Shown: one piece after another, positions 45,474 to 57,236 of the stretch | Position numbering within the stretch: position 1 is the first letter of the stretch | How the letters are laid out: every line of letters starts with the position of its first letter | Assembly: GCA_964035545.1 (NCBI GenBank) | Contig: OZ037766.1 | Coordinates: 19,185,581-19,249,580 of the forward strand | DNA: 64,000 nt | Reading direction: 5' to 3' | Source: Bugula neritina | Lineage: Eukaryota; Bryozoa; Gymnolaemata; Cheilostomatida; Bugulidae | Program-made: the position numbers and the translations under genes | The notes under the pieces: generated by a model | Told to the model about the DNA's origin: nothing | Database searches by the model: none | Seen by the model: only the letters and a program-made list of their open reading frames with translations

Positions 45474-46200
45474 TTATTTAGAGAAACAGAAGCATGAGAG
45501 ATCATCAAAAACAAATTGGTTGCAGTAAAATATATAACAAATGTCTAAAAATAGTACTTTATTATGAAAAAGTATTCTCGTCATCATTGTCACTACCTTC
45601 AGTCTCATCAGCTTCTTCCCCAATATAGCCCTTTTTTCCAGACAATCCTTACATTGACAAACATCAGTGCATGCACTGCATTTGAGACTTCTGACATCCA
45701 CATCTTGATATGTTGCAGCTAGTCTTACAGGAGCAGTTTAAACTTTGCAATATACATGTTCAGGTGCGGAAGCTTGAATAATCCACTTTATATTTATGCT
45801 GCCATGATTCTCAACAATCTTTTCATAATGTTCTGAGGGTGGTGCATCAAAATAGGCTGTTGTCACCTTTCTCCAAATGACTGCCTGATAATCTGCTCTT
45901 TTTACGCGCAAATTTAATTCATTTTTTTTGTTGGAGGCAAACTGTATTGAGTTATTTTAGATGGTGAACAAAATACAGTGTATCGGACATCATCTATATT
46001 TGAATTTCCTGCTCCATAAAGTTTATAGACAAATTGTTCTACTTCAGCCGCTGTAATGGCTGACAGCTTGAAATACTTCCCGAGGTTCTCAAAGCTTCCC
46101 ATACATTCGGGATATTTTCTTAAAAGAGAGTAGGCTGTGGGCTATCCTTTTCCATAAAAAGCACTATAGTCGAATCACAACCTGTTAAAGCATAAAATCT
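45474..46200 (-). pseudogene. C-terminal part of the transposon-encoded protein
   Basis: In order on the minus strand: FYALTGCDSTIVLFMEK, a region around SFENLGKYFKLSAITAAEVE, VKRADYQAVIWRKVTTAYFD and a Cys-rich tail LKCSACTDVCQCKDCLEKRA. These occur in the same order in a widespread invertebrate protein family of unknown function. Stops and frame changes separate the pieces. Confidence 0.6.
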
Positions 46201-46456
46201 ATTAAGCGCTGCACACAACTGCGGTCTGGATTTATTTGCTGCAATGTTGATATTCAAATACTTAATATGATTGTGGTTTCCTCTCAGATAGATGCTATTT
46301 TTATTTTGTTACCATATATATTAATATTACCTATATAATTGTTGTATTGATTGCTAAATAGCTAATATGCTAATAGCTATAGTAGCTAACATGAATTATC
46401 TAGAATAATATTCTATTATTTTTACGAATTTTGTGTGGGACAAAAAGTAGTAATAT

Positions 46457-46986
46457 GAGGGTCAGTCAATAAGTAGTTGGAATTTTGTCATAGCTGTTGT
46501 TCTATTTTACCTAGAAATTTAATATTTTCAAGACTTCTATAAATGGGAGTTGCCATCACATATCTAAAATTTGATCATTTAAGTGATTCAACTTTTTATA
46601 TTATTTAAATATAAAATGGCCGTCAACCTGAAAAAATGCGCACTCATAGAGCAAAGAGCTGTTATAAGATTTTTGACAGTTGAGGGTGTCAGAGCAAGTC
46701 TTATACACAGTAGAATGAAAGAACAATATGGGGAAAACTCTATATCACAAACAAGCTGCTATAGGTAAGTTCATGAATTCAAGATTGGGTGAGAAGACAT
46801 TACTGGTGAGCCAAGAAGTGGTAGGCCAGTGGATGTTTCAGCTCCTGACACAGTAGCTAAAGTGGAAAAGCTGGTTAAATCTGATAGAAGACTCACTATT
46901 TATGATGTTGCTGAGACCATGGGCATTTCACATGGAACTGCCCACAATATTGTCCATGAGAAGCTAGCCTCGTACATTAATAATTG
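46457..46986 (+). mobile_element. Truncated mariner element: 5' TIR and helix-turn-helix part of transposase
   Basis: GAGGGTCAGTCAATAAGTAG at about 46457 resembles a mariner TIR. From 46617 the frame reads EQRAVIRFLTVEGVRASLIH, then (after one stop) DITGEPRSGRPVDVSAPDTV and TIYDVAETMGISHGTAHNIV, which is the paired-type DNA-binding region of mariner transposases. The catalytic DDD domain and right TIR are absent. It is plus-oriented inside the minus-oriented 44854-48679 transposon. Confidence 0.85.
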
Positions 46987-47191
46987 ACACTATCTTTTAA
47001 GTGATGCTTCCTAACAAAATATCTTTTCAAACAACAGGCGAGATGTTTAAAATATACAAAATTAATAAGTTAATGGGAATCAAAGGAATTTATTTATGTG
47101 CTAAATAACAAACAATTGATCCAAGTTTATTTAATTATACATATATTTCAATAATACTCGTATTAAAATAAGTTGCACATGAAAATACATT

Positions 47192-47644
47192 TTACCAAAA
47201 TAAATAATAGTGTCTAAGTAGGAAATTTAGCCTTATAGCCTCTATCTGGCATGACACCATGATTACCACACCCGGGAAAAAATATAATTGGTAAGAAGGT
47301 AATTTTTTGCAAATAGCGAGACTTAAGATGAAAACATCAGTGTCTTGAGATTTTATTATTACACGTGGGCTTATTATGTTCATAAGATATTTTGTATGTA
47401 ACAAAGTTTGTGTATCTGCTTTCTCATGATCTAATTGTAAGCATTTGAGTTCTACTTTCTTAGAAATTCCACCATGTTCAAAAAATTCTAGCTGAATGCA
47501 ATTTTTTTGGTATGCAACAACTATAAGAATAATATTGTTCTCTAAAATATTTTTACTCCATGTTTCACACAAAAATGCACCAGTCTCAAACTCAGCTTGT
47601 TTTATTTGTTGATAAGAAATTATTATTTTTGTGACAAATGGCAC
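47192..47644 (-). pseudogene. XPG-like nuclease fragment of the 44854-48679 transposon
   Basis: The 150-codon frame carries VELKCLQLDHEKADTQTLLH, PRVIIKSQDTDVFILSLAIC and QLYFFPGV. The E-x-A-D and D-T-D spacing recalls the metal-binding sites of XPG/FEN nucleases. Nothing in the window suggests that it is expressed. The mariner insertion lies between it and the TGCDST part. Confidence 0.55.
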
Positions 47645-48718
47645 ACATGAAAAAAGTACATGCCTATGATCCTTGAATAAGGCAGCTCAAGATCATTTTT
47701 CTAATGGATGGCTTAAATATAACCATATATATCTTAAATTATAGGGAAGCTTTAGGGTATTTCTTCTGTAACTATAATTGAGCTAAATTGAATCTAGAGT
47801 CATTATATCAAGATAGTATAAAAATATGCATTTTAACCAATACCATTGTTTTAAAAACCAAATTGCTTATTTATATATAGTTCAGCTTAAATTTATTGAC
47901 AAAGCTCAATCATACACCTTCAAAATATTATTTTCCGGAGTCCAGACCAACCTGCCCATGCTTCTCATTACTTTTTTGTAAAAATAGTTATTATAATAAA
48001 TTTATTATAATAAATATATAAATATGAAAAAAATCATTATCAGACACAGCTTTATTTATAATTTGGCTTTTTTTTATAGCTAATCAATAATAATGTTTGC
48101 CTTATAACTAGAAAACCCATTCCTTTGCTTGTTTTCGTCCATATAGTTCACTTTTTTCAGATGTTTTCACAAGAAAATCACTAGAATTAAACTCAGAGAA
48201 GTGAAAAACACATCTATGATTATCTGCAAAAGTTTTTGCTTGTATATTTAATAAACTAGCTTCAATAATTTCAAGATAATATTTAATGGATTTGGACAAA
48301 GTTGTGGGGAAACAACTCCTGTAAGATTTTAAAGAACTTTTGTGACTAACTGGGTGGACAGAAAAATTTAGAATTTTTATAAAAGAAAAGTGAAAAGATT
48401 ATCTATAATTATTAGCAAAATTATTTTGCTTATATAAAATAAATTACCTTGAATATATCCAAGATATTTAGCCAATTCACAAAAACGTTAAGAAAAAACA
48501 ACTCCTGATTCATTTTAAAAGTTTGAAGCGCTTTTGTGGCTAACTGGGTGCACAGAACAGTCTAGAGTTTTCACAGATTAATTAAAACCCTTCAAACTCT
48601 CCATTTCTAAGAAAATTGCGTGGCCACCCCTCGGAATGTAATGAGTGAAAGATAATTGGAGGTTACTTCTAGACTATTACATTATGATATAATTATGTAA
48701 TAATTTTTTGCCTTCATT

Positions 48719-49253
48719 GTGTGAACGAGAACAGTAAATAATAAAGTGTAAAGATTTGTAGACCAATCAGAAGCTACACAACTACGCAACGCATTGCTAC
48801 ACTAGCGTAGTCACAGAGTTAATCCTGACGATATGCTACGCTACCTTCCAACCTAATCACAATGATACGCTAAATGCCAATCCAATACAATACAATGGGA
48901 AATAGCATAGTTTAGCCCATTGTATTGGCTAGTGATCACCCCCCAGAGATTGGCTAGTGATCACCCGCACAGATTGGCTAGTGATCACCTGATTATTCTT
49001 GTATTACAACAGCTGCACACGTATAAAATGACCACGATGTGCCAGCCCTACATCGTCTTAGAGTGGAGTCGGTTTAGTTAAGTAGCTTGTGTTAATGCTA
49101 GTAATTATGTAATTCTTTGTTTCTTGTGCCGTTTTTAGTACTCTAGTATAATTCGTACGCAAAAAATATTATATATACTCAATACTCTTGGATTATAAAT
49201 CTGCATCGCATCTATTCTCAATTACCCACACATTGTGAACCCTATAATTCACA
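48719..49253 (+). repeat. 5' LTR of E3 with three tandem U3 repeats
   Basis: Proposed ends TGTGAA...TTCACA are inverse to each other; the right end is set by the primer site a few bases on. Three copies of ATTGGCTAGTGATCACC lie at 48924-48940, 48949-48965 and 48973-48989 (spacing 25 and 24), each with an inverted CCAAT box. A TATA box (TATAAAA, 49022-49028) follows. This resembles an enhancer array in U3. Confidence 0.65.
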
Positions 49254-49257
49254 AATG

Positions 49258-49275
49258 TGGTGGCAGCGGTGGGAT
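49258..49275 (+). promoter_or_regulatory. Primer-binding site of E3
   Basis: TGGTGGCAGCGGTGGGAT is identical to the E1 site and complementary to the 3' end of tRNA-Leu(AAG). Confidence 0.85.
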
Positions 49276-49318
49276 CTCATTGAGATCGACCCTACAGGCC
49301 AAAGGGTAGAAGACTATA

Positions 49319-50389
49319 GTGAATGATGATGAGGGAGAGGCCCCTCATCCGAAGCGGATCGAAGATGAACCAGCAGGTGTGGAGGATGGTATAGGCGGCC
49401 CAGCGCTGCCTATGGACAGGTATCATTTGCCGGCTCCCACCTTTTGCGGGAAAAAGATGTGGAGTAGTTTATCGCTGATTTCAACAATGTGGCAGTCATC
49501 TGCAGATGGCCGGCCAGAGTCACTCTGATACAGCTACGGTTATTTTTGACAGCATCTTCGAGGTGTTGAGAGCTCGGATTGGGCTCACCGCTCGAGATTC
49601 GCATGTACAGCTACAAGGACTTAGGCGTGATCCTAAGACACCCTTGTTGAACGTAGTTGAACGACTGGCGCAAGTCGCTTATGGCGACATGCCGGTAGAA
49701 GGCCAGAAGAGTTTGGCGCTAAAGGCATTTCTAGCGCATGTCGGCCTGGGGCGAATGTGCAGCAAGTGAAGGCCGACAACAAGCTGCCAGCCTCGAAGGC
49801 TGCTGCAGCAGTTCCGTGGCCACGGCGGCATCAGCAGCTGACAAAGCAAACTTAACTACTAATTTGGTCAGGGAGCTGCTGGCCAAAATTAGGCGTCTGC
49901 GGCAACAATCAATAGCTGACCAGCCTGTCTAGCCACCGACAGCTGCCACCAGCAGACCCCTCTTCTTGTTTGTTGGGGGAGTGGAAGTGGAGTACATTTC
50001 CTTAAGAGCTGTCCCCTATGGTTGGGGGAAACGGTTAAACCTCAATGGCCCACGATAGAATCCGCCGACCGTGGGCTTTGGTTAACAGCTCTCAGACGAA
50101 AGCCAAGGCGCAAGCCCAATTGGGTGAGGAGGCCGCCTTCATCAGAGTGGCAAGCCCCATGGAGAGTTAGCAGAGCACAAGGTTTGTCGAAACCTCCGGC
50201 TTGATCACTCACAAATCGCTTTGAAGGATTGCATAAGAAAGGAGTGAGAGCAGGAACGAGATTCCCCTCGGCTGCCCATGAGACCTTGGAAACTTCCTCG
50301 CAATCGGAAAGCGCAGGTGCATCCCTACTCCATGCACATGAGGTGTCGCCTCCAGAGATAAGCCTCTCAGGAGAACCCAGCCATATGGA
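49319..50389 (+). pseudogene. E3 gag and nucleocapsid remnants
   Basis: Pieces such as AVICRWPARVTLIQL and the frame at 49506-49769 correspond to the capsid of E1/E2, in different phases. No intact CCHC knuckle is seen. Confidence 0.6.
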
Positions 50390-51035
50390 AGCAGTTATTT
50401 CCTGCCAGGCAACCTTGCTGGCAAAGCTGCAACACTTCTGTTCGACACTGGGTGTACTACCAATCTCTTGAGCCTGTGTCTTTTTGACACACTTAGTGCA
50501 CGATACAGGGCAAACTTGGAGCCATATGAAGCGAAGCCTAGCACATTGGCGGACGAGCCGTGCATTCTATTATATAGCATGAATGAGCTGACAGGGCGAG
50601 TCCAAGATCAGGTGATCAGTAAGACTTTCATCATCAGTCAACTGAAAGAAGAGGCCATCCTAGGTATGCCATTCATGAACAGACACAAGTGCTACATTGA
50701 CTTTAACAAGTCGGCAGTGATGTTGGCCGGGTGTGAGCTTGATTGTGTTGATAAGTTTGGAAAGCCTTTGGTAGAGGAAGTGCATGTGGTGGAGCGCTGC
50801 ACTATTCCTGAACGCGCCTGAACTACAGCCCGATGCAAAGTGAACTTTAGGAAAATTTCTGACTTAGGAGTGGTGAAAGGGCACTTGGAGGCGTCCAGTT
50901 TGCGAACAGTCTAAATCAGCTAGATGAGCGTGCAGAGTTCCTGGTATAGTGTGTGAACCTTTTTACGGAGCCGGTGGAGTTGCCAGCTATTTCGTTAAAA
51001 GAGAAGTTCCACTCCGTGCAGGAGGCGGATGTAGG
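50390..51035 (+). pseudogene. E3 aspartic protease
   Basis: LFDTGCTTNLLS gives a normal DTG active triplet, and the frame 50468-50821 continues with LTGRVQDQVISKTFIISQLK, EAILGMPFMNRHKCYIDFNK and CVDKFGKPLVEEVHVVERCT, all close to E1/E2. TGA at 50819-50821 ends it; homology goes on in pieces to about 51035. Confidence 0.8.
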
Positions 51036-52560
51036 GCCCGCGGAACCCTCTAGTCAGGTTGTGTGATGGCTTGAACTCCTGGCCTAGTTTTTATACCAGA
51101 TTGAGCACTGATCTGGAAAGCAACACGGTAATGCCGATGGATTGAGCCGGCGGCCCGGAAAAGAATGCAAGCAATGCCAAAAAATTGAGTGTAAGGATGG
51201 TAGACCCCCTCGCTCAAATTTGGAAGGGCAGCTAAGGAAAGCAGGTGCATACAGCTGAGAAGAAGGTCAACTCCAGTCTAATCCCTCCTCTAGTGCTGTC
51301 AACACCCTTCATGCAAACCCTACACTGTTCCGAAATGTCAGGGAGCTTTGCAAGTTACAGGCTATGCTACCGGGGGTGATATCCAACTTAGTCCGAGCCA
51401 AGAAAGAAGAACAGCAGCCTAGCAAGGCCGAACAACATGTGAAGTGTGCAAAGTCCAAGTACTTCTGTGCCCATTGAGACTCCTTCAAGTTTAATAGTGA
51501 TGGGCTGCTGACAATAACGTTAGTAACCGGCACACATAACCAGGAGCGTGAGAGGGTAATCTGCCCGTCTGCACTGCGCCAGGAGCTGATCTGGGACACC
51601 AATAAGCAAGGATCAAGCTGGAGCTGGGCAGGTGACCAGGTGCCCACAGCTCCAGTGGTGCTGGCCAGGGATGACCCAGGATGTCCAACTCTAGGTGTGG
51701 AAGTGTGGGATATGCTAAGCTAGTAAGCATGTCTGCTTCACTAAGATCAGAGGAAAGCGCTGCCTTCACACCGGCCGTTCGTGTCAAATAGTTGCTGTAG
51801 ATCTGGCGGGCCCTATGCCCACTCCTGAGAGAGGTAACAATTGGATACTGTCGTTAACTGGCCACTTCACACGATTGGCTGATGCTCTGGCTATTCCTGA
51901 TATATTAGCCCCTACGGTGGCCAGGGCCCTGGATCAGAACGTATTCTGCTGTTTTAGCTTGCCAGAGCAGATACACACTGATCAGGGTGCCCAGTTTGAG
52001 TCTCAACCTCTGTAGGACGTGGAGGGTCAACCAGAGCCTGACTACTCTATACCACCCGCAAGAGAATGAGGTTGTTGAGCGGAACAACCGTATGCTAGGC
52101 GACTCTCTGAGAAGTCTGCTATTGGGTAGAAGTCAGGAAGAGTGACACTTGATATTGCCGCAAATCATTTAAGCATACCATAGTACCCCTCACTCCAGCA
52201 CACTGGAGACCCCGAACTTTCTCATATTCGGTAGAGAAACAAGGGTTTTTGATCATTTAACCTATCATGTTCCTGTTCTGAAGAGCAGCATCCAGGGATA
52301 TGTGGATGAGCTCATTATGCGCATGAGGACGGCTCATGAGATTATGCGTGAGTAGCACTGGCGGTTGAGGAGTGAAACTCTGACACACCCCCCCCCCTTT
52401 ATACAAGGAGGGAGACTGGGCCTGAATGATCAGTCTTTGCCGGTGGCGCAGACAGGCTGCTAAGTTACAGCCTAAGTTCGTGGGTGTTTATTACGTGACC
52501 GAGATAATGCCCAATCACAAATACAAGGTGGAGTGTTCAGATCAGGTGTCAATTCAGAAT
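51036..52560 (+). pseudogene. E3 RNase H end and integrase
   Basis: It begins within the end of RNase H (GKQHGNADGLSRRPGKECKQ). The integrase core keeps VAVDLAGPMPT, HTDQGAQFES and VVERNNRML in pieces (51780-52110). Importantly, TPNFLIFGRETRV at about 52210-52245 is in a normal frame, unlike E1 and E2. The GPY/F-like block KFVGVYYVTEIM follows. Confidence 0.75.
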
Positions 52561-53000
52561 GAGGCCCCCCACCGAAGCCATATTGGGCGAACGCTGTGAA
52601 GCAGGGCAGGCTGCTCCACTCCCGGAACCTATGCGCCGTCCCACCATGAGGGGGAGCCCTAGGGCTGACAGAGAGTTGGAGGTTATTGTGCAAAAGTCGG
52701 AAGAAGAGGCTGAAGAGTCGATTGACCGGCCCCAGCCGGCCCCACCTATTAGTTGAGCTGGCCAACGCACCTCCAGTCCTCAATGAGATAGAGATTCCTC
52801 TGAATAATGAGGATAATAAAGCTGCAAAGGGTCCACACGTATCGGTGGAGCCCTGCAACAGAGACTCTACCCGTAGTTGTGGACTCACCAGGTGCAGCAG
52901 CTCTCCCAGTAACGTTGGAACGTAGTCAACGTACTAGGGCTCCTCCATCTTATCTTCAAGATGTCTTTTGTGACTTGGTCGACATGCATAGTATATTATA
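52561..53000 (+). pseudogene. E3 proline-rich tail
   Basis: Frames at 52686-53001 end with RSQRTRAPPSYLQDVFCDLV, matching the end of the E1/E2 pol tail. No ORF3 homologue follows. Confidence 0.6.
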
Positions 53001-53504
53001 AGTCGACAGCCATTGCAAAGGAAATCTGGGGGGACCAGCAATTGAAAGTTGTGTTCCCCAGTAGGGGTATTAAATTATTTTAGCTGGGGGGACAGCGTGG
53101 GCGGAGCCAACTCACTGGCTGAGTGGATATTGCGTAATCATTCTCACTCCGACGAGCGCCTTTTTCAATTGTATCTGTCAAAGTGATGCACGCACTTGTG
53201 ACAGTTGCCAACTACAGAGACCTAAATAGACAGTATGACTGACACTGTGACTGTGTTGGAGGGTAAGGCTACTAGTGAAATTCTCTTATTTGATTAGAAT
53301 TTAGCCTAGTAGTCGACCACAGTCTCACTTCATCATAATGAAGAGTTGGCACTCCTGATGTCAGGTGATTTCACTGATGACTTGGAGTTGGGTAATCGCC
53401 CGGATGATTTATGAAAATCAGCAGGTTGATCGATTACTCAATTCGGTCGAGGTGTCGTACTGGCTGGGTGGAGTCCCCTACAGGGGAGTGTGTGATTTGA
53501 TTTA

Positions 53505-53605
53505 CTGCGGGGCTAGAGACAATTAGCTTTCAGCGTTTGTAGTGAACTGTAGTGTGACCAGCAAAAAGTAGGAAGTGACGTTGAAAGTATGCGTGAGCAT
53601 CTCCA
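53505..53605. repeat. Fragment of the X repeat family
   Basis: TTTACTGCGGGGCTAGAGAC to GCGTGAGCATCTCC is close to part of the right X arm (about 41475-41575), including GAACTGTAGTGTGACCAGCA. Confidence 0.8.
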
Positions 53606-53611
53606 GCCACA

Positions 53612-54096
53612 CACTCGTCGGATGAAACACATAATGAATAGTCCGTGAATGAGTCTTGCACGAAAAACAAACAGCAGAAAATTGCCAAATAGAGAAACGT
53701 GGTAGAAATGAAATAATTACTGTTGCTAAAATTCTATTGACCAATCAAATGGTGCTTATCACCGATTATGATTTTTCGTCCATCGTCATCGTTGTGTACA
53801 AGCCTGGCCTCACAATCGTGAGAATCACACGAATTCGGCTATTTGACACGAAAAAACATTCGTACGAGAAAATTTGAGGGAATTCTAACGAAATTGTCTT
53901 CGTTGGGTGTACACAGCGATGACGATGGACGAAAAATCACAATCGACGATAAGCACCATTTGATTGGTTAATAGAATTTTAGCAACAGTAATTTTTTCAT
54001 TTCTACCATGTTTCTCTATTTGGAAAATTTCTATTGTTTGTATCTAGTGCAAGACTCATTCACGGACCATTTATTATGTGTTTCGTCCGATGAGAG
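53612..54096. mobile_element. Foldback element, arms of about 190 bp
   Basis: The left arm 53612-53800 and the right arm 53908-54096 are inverted copies (GAAACACATAATGAATAGTC, CATTTGATTGGT and GTCCATCGTCATCG on both sides). Roughly 107 bp separate them. No ORF of note. Confidence 0.82.
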
Positions 54097-54119
54097 TTTA
54101 ATTAATTAAAGGTAATCTT

Positions 54120-54490
54120 TTACTCACACTTACAGTTGTACTAATACTCATTAATAGTATACTTATAGTTATACTTATACTTATAGCTTATAGCACAATC
54201 TATAAGTATAAGTATTAGTATAACTAAGGTAAATGTATAACTATAAGTTATGCCTTAGTTAAACTTAAACTTAATGTTATGCTTATAACTATAAGTATAA
54301 CTATAAGTTATAACCTATAACTTATAAGTAGGGCATACTGCATAGGCTATAGGACTGATGAGTTTTTTTTTATTCACTTTCAAAGTAAAGTTAAACTTGT
54401 ACTTACACTCAACTTATAGTTATACTTATAGTTATACTTATACTTATAGTTATAGTAGTATTACTCACTATTAGTTATACATATACTGAT
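54120..54490. repeat. Low-complexity repeat of ACTTATAGTTAT units on both strands
   Basis: Units such as TTATACTTATAGTTATAC and the inverse ATAACTATAAGTATAAC alternate, so the region can pair with itself. From about 54490 to 54690 a looser TGATA/GTCAT-type pattern follows. 54700-55430 is AT-rich without a gene. Confidence 0.75.
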
Positions 54491-55438
54491 ATAGCTCTAC
54501 AGTTGCCGTTGGTCTGCTACTTGTATTTGTTAGTGCTACTGACAGTGAATGTGATTATTAGAATGAGTGATACTGATATACGGTCGTACTCGTAGTGAAG
54601 GTCAATAATGATTATCGTAGTCATACTCATACTGATTTTCAGTTTGATAGTGATAGTCAGACTCACACTGTGACGCTGACAGTAACTAGATAATTTTTTT
54701 AATATTTTAATTATTCATAATGTAAATTGCCTTTGTTTTTATTAATAACATTATAGTTATTTGTCAGTTTATTTTTTTAATTATTAATATTCAGCTTATA
54801 ACTGTGAGACTGAGTGTCACAATGACCAGTGTCACACTCATTGTGATTATCATGTAATTGTTTTGGCTATATGCTGATAGTCTGATACAGTACAATGAGC
54901 CAATGCCATTTATAATAATTGATTGCGTTGTTTAATCACTTATCAATACATTTATGCTGGCTTATGTAAGGTGTAAGATCTCACCACCTCCTATTTCTCT
55001 AAAACTAGTGACAGTCAAATTGGAAGAACCTCCAACTATAAATGGATCTGTAAAGTATGTAGTTTATATAAACATATTAAGGATAATTATTTTATTCTGT
55101 GAACATTCACATTCTACAAATTCAAAAATATTTTCTTGTTTTGTAGCATCAAATGTTGTGAGCCACTCGAGTTTAGTTATGTTTAACTTGTTACAAGCAA
55201 AATTCTAAGCCTAAAACTCATCAAAACAGTTAAACAAGCTGATAAGGTTTCTATTTTAAAACACTTGCACTATTTATTGAAATCACAAATGATACTATGC
55301 ACTAAAAAAGTGTGCTGATCTTTTAAAAAATACTTTAAAGTGCCTCATGTTCATGGTAAAGGTTTGATGCAGCAAAAGTTTTTGTGATGTACTTTTTGAA
55401 GGACTCCATTGAAGCTGTACTATAAAACATGTATACAA

Positions 55439-57236
55439 GATTTCGATTCCAGAAAAACGTGAGCCATCTTTTCTGGAATTGAAATCTGCAATAAAAGCGA
55501 TGAAATGTGGGAAAGCTGCTGGTGCTGAGTGAATACCTGCCGAAGTCTTCAAACATGGAGGCTCTGAACTCAGCAGGAGACTGCACAAGCTCTTCTTGCG
55601 TATCTGGACAACTGAGAGTATACCAGACGATCTACGTGACGTGCTGATTGTGACTATTTTCAAAAAGGGTGATAAGACACTCTGTGGTAACTACAGAGGC
55701 ATATCTCTCCTATCGATAGCTGGTAAGATCTTAGCCAGGATTCTATGTACAAGACTTTCACACATAGCAGAAGACATTCTCCCCGAATCTCAGTGCGGCT
55801 TCCGACCAGGTAGAGGCACAGTGGATATGATTTTTGCTGCAAGGCAGATCTAGGAGAAGTGTAGAGAACAGCACCAGGACCTGTAAATGGCCTTCATCGA
55901 TCTAACAAAAGCTTTTGATACTGTAGACAGAACATCTCTCTGGACCATACTTGGAAAGATTGGATGTCCCCTGAAGTTTGTGACAATGGTTCGTCTCCTC
56001 CATGATCAGATGAAAGCATCTGTCTTAGTCGGTGGCCAAAAATCAGAATCTTTCAGGGTGCAAACTGGTGTAAAACAGGGCTGTGTTATAGCTCCAACGC
56101 TGTTCTCCATCTACTCGTTTGCTGTGCTGTACCTTGTAAAACAAGAACTTCCTACAGGCATCAGACTAAACTATCGTATCGGGGACCTGTTTAACCTGCA
56201 AAGACTGCGCGCCAAGACACTAACATCAGAGGCATCAGTCCTTGAGTTGCAGTATGCTGATGACAATGCTCTAGTGGCGGATTCTAAAGAACATCTTCAA
56301 GCTGCTATGACTGCATTCGAGAAGGCTTACAACTCTCTCGGACTGAAGCTAAATGCAAGGAAGACACAAGTTATCTGCCAACCAAAACCAGGAAAAATTG
56401 TTGACCCTCCCACTATTGTTGCTGGGGGTGAAACATTGTGCCCTGTTGACGATTTTGTGTACTTAGGAAGCAACCTGTCATCAAAGGCGGATCTGGGGAG
56501 AGAGATAGACAGACGGCTTCAAGCTGCTAGTATTGCTTACAGCAAGCTGAGGCAGAGAGTCTTTGACAAATCTAACCTGCAGGTAACCACAAAGCTGAAA
56601 GTGTACAAGGCTGTCATCATACCAACACTTCTGTATGCATCTGAGACATGGGCTACCTACAGTACTGACATAAAGAAGCTAGAAAATTATCACATGAGAA
56701 AATTGCGAGGAATACTGGACATCAAATGGACTGACAAGCGCACTAATAACAGCGTATACCAACAAACAAAGATTCCAAGCCTTGAAAGCCTCATCATCAA
56801 GAACAGACTTCGTTGGTCCGGATATGTAGTGAGAATGAAAGGACACAGACTTCCTAAACAGATCCTTTATGGGGAGCTACAAATAGGTAAAAGATTGCAA
56901 GGAGGACAGAGGAAGCGCTTTAAAGACTGTCTCAAAGACAGTATGAAGCACTCTCACATCAGAACAGAGACCTGGGAATGGAATGCCGCAAGGAGGACCA
57001 GATGGTTCATAAAGGCATGCAAATCTTTGAAGAAGAAAGAATGCGACACAGAGACGAACTTAGAGCTGGCCGCAAGAAGGCCTAGCTCAACAGACACACC
57101 GAGTGATGACCTCAAATGCTTCCGCTGTGACCGCATATGCAGATCACTGATAGGACTCAGAAGTCATCAAGCTACTCACAAACAGCTGTAGGCAGACATC
57201 ATACTCTACTTAGAGGGATAGCAAAGAGAGAGAGAG
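55439..57236 (+). mobile_element. RTE-like non-LTR retrotransposon, 5'-truncated
   Basis: A perfect 20-bp direct repeat ACTATAAAACATGTATACAA flanks it (55419-55438 and 57237-57256), which marks target-primed insertion. The 5' end lies just before the RT domain, so the endonuclease is missing; the 3' end is a short (GA)n tail in place of poly(A), as in RTE-type elements. One coding frame covers nearly all of it. Confidence 0.92.
55445..57191 (+). pseudogene. LINE reverse transcriptase with C-terminal zinc finger
   Basis: In-frame stops at about 55529, 55851-55853 and 55884-55886 interrupt the N-terminal part (GKAAGAE, FKKGDKTLCGNYRGISLLSI, QCGFRPGRGTVDMIFAARQ). From 55887 a 434-codon frame is open: MAFIDLTKAFDTVDR, VKQGCVIAPTLFSIY, the catalytic LQYADDNALVA, then the RTE-typical HMRKLRGILDIKW and RLRWSGYVVRM, and a final C2H2 finger FRCDRICRSLIGLRSHQATH. 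The protein is thus RT-thumb-zinc finger. RTE clade is my best guess. Confidence 0.88.

Larger units (their letters stand above)
44854..48679 (-). mobile_element. Decayed DNA transposon with 22-bp TIRs (possibly Academ-like)
   Basis: Termini are perfect inverted copies beginning TAATAGTCTAGAAGTAACCT (44854-44875, 48658-48679), with subterminal GTGGCCAC also inverted. A 3-bp direct repeat CAT flanks both ends (44851-44853, 48680-48682). Minus-strand frames inside share motifs with a family of invertebrate transposon-linked proteins: DHEKADTQTLL with SQDTDVFILSL (47192-47644), TGCDST (about 46170), then SAITAAEVEQFVYKLYG (45914-46102) and a Cys-rich end CSACTDVCQCKDC (45474-45701). The Asp/Glu pattern recalls XPG/FEN-type nucleases, known from Academ transposons; that link is inference. 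A mariner fragment sits inside, and the frames are heavily broken. Confidence 0.65.
48719..53000 (+). mobile_element. Ty3/gypsy element E3, strongly decayed
   Basis: An LTR-like region is followed by a perfect Leu-tRNA primer site, gag remnants, protease, integrase and a proline-rich tail in the same order as E1 and E2. RT and most of RNase H are absent: the protease tail joins the end of RNase H at about 51036, equal to a deletion of roughly 1.37 kb in E2 coordinates (about 12532-13905). No ORF3 and no 3' LTR could be found. Many stops and shifts show that it is old. Confidence 0.8.
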
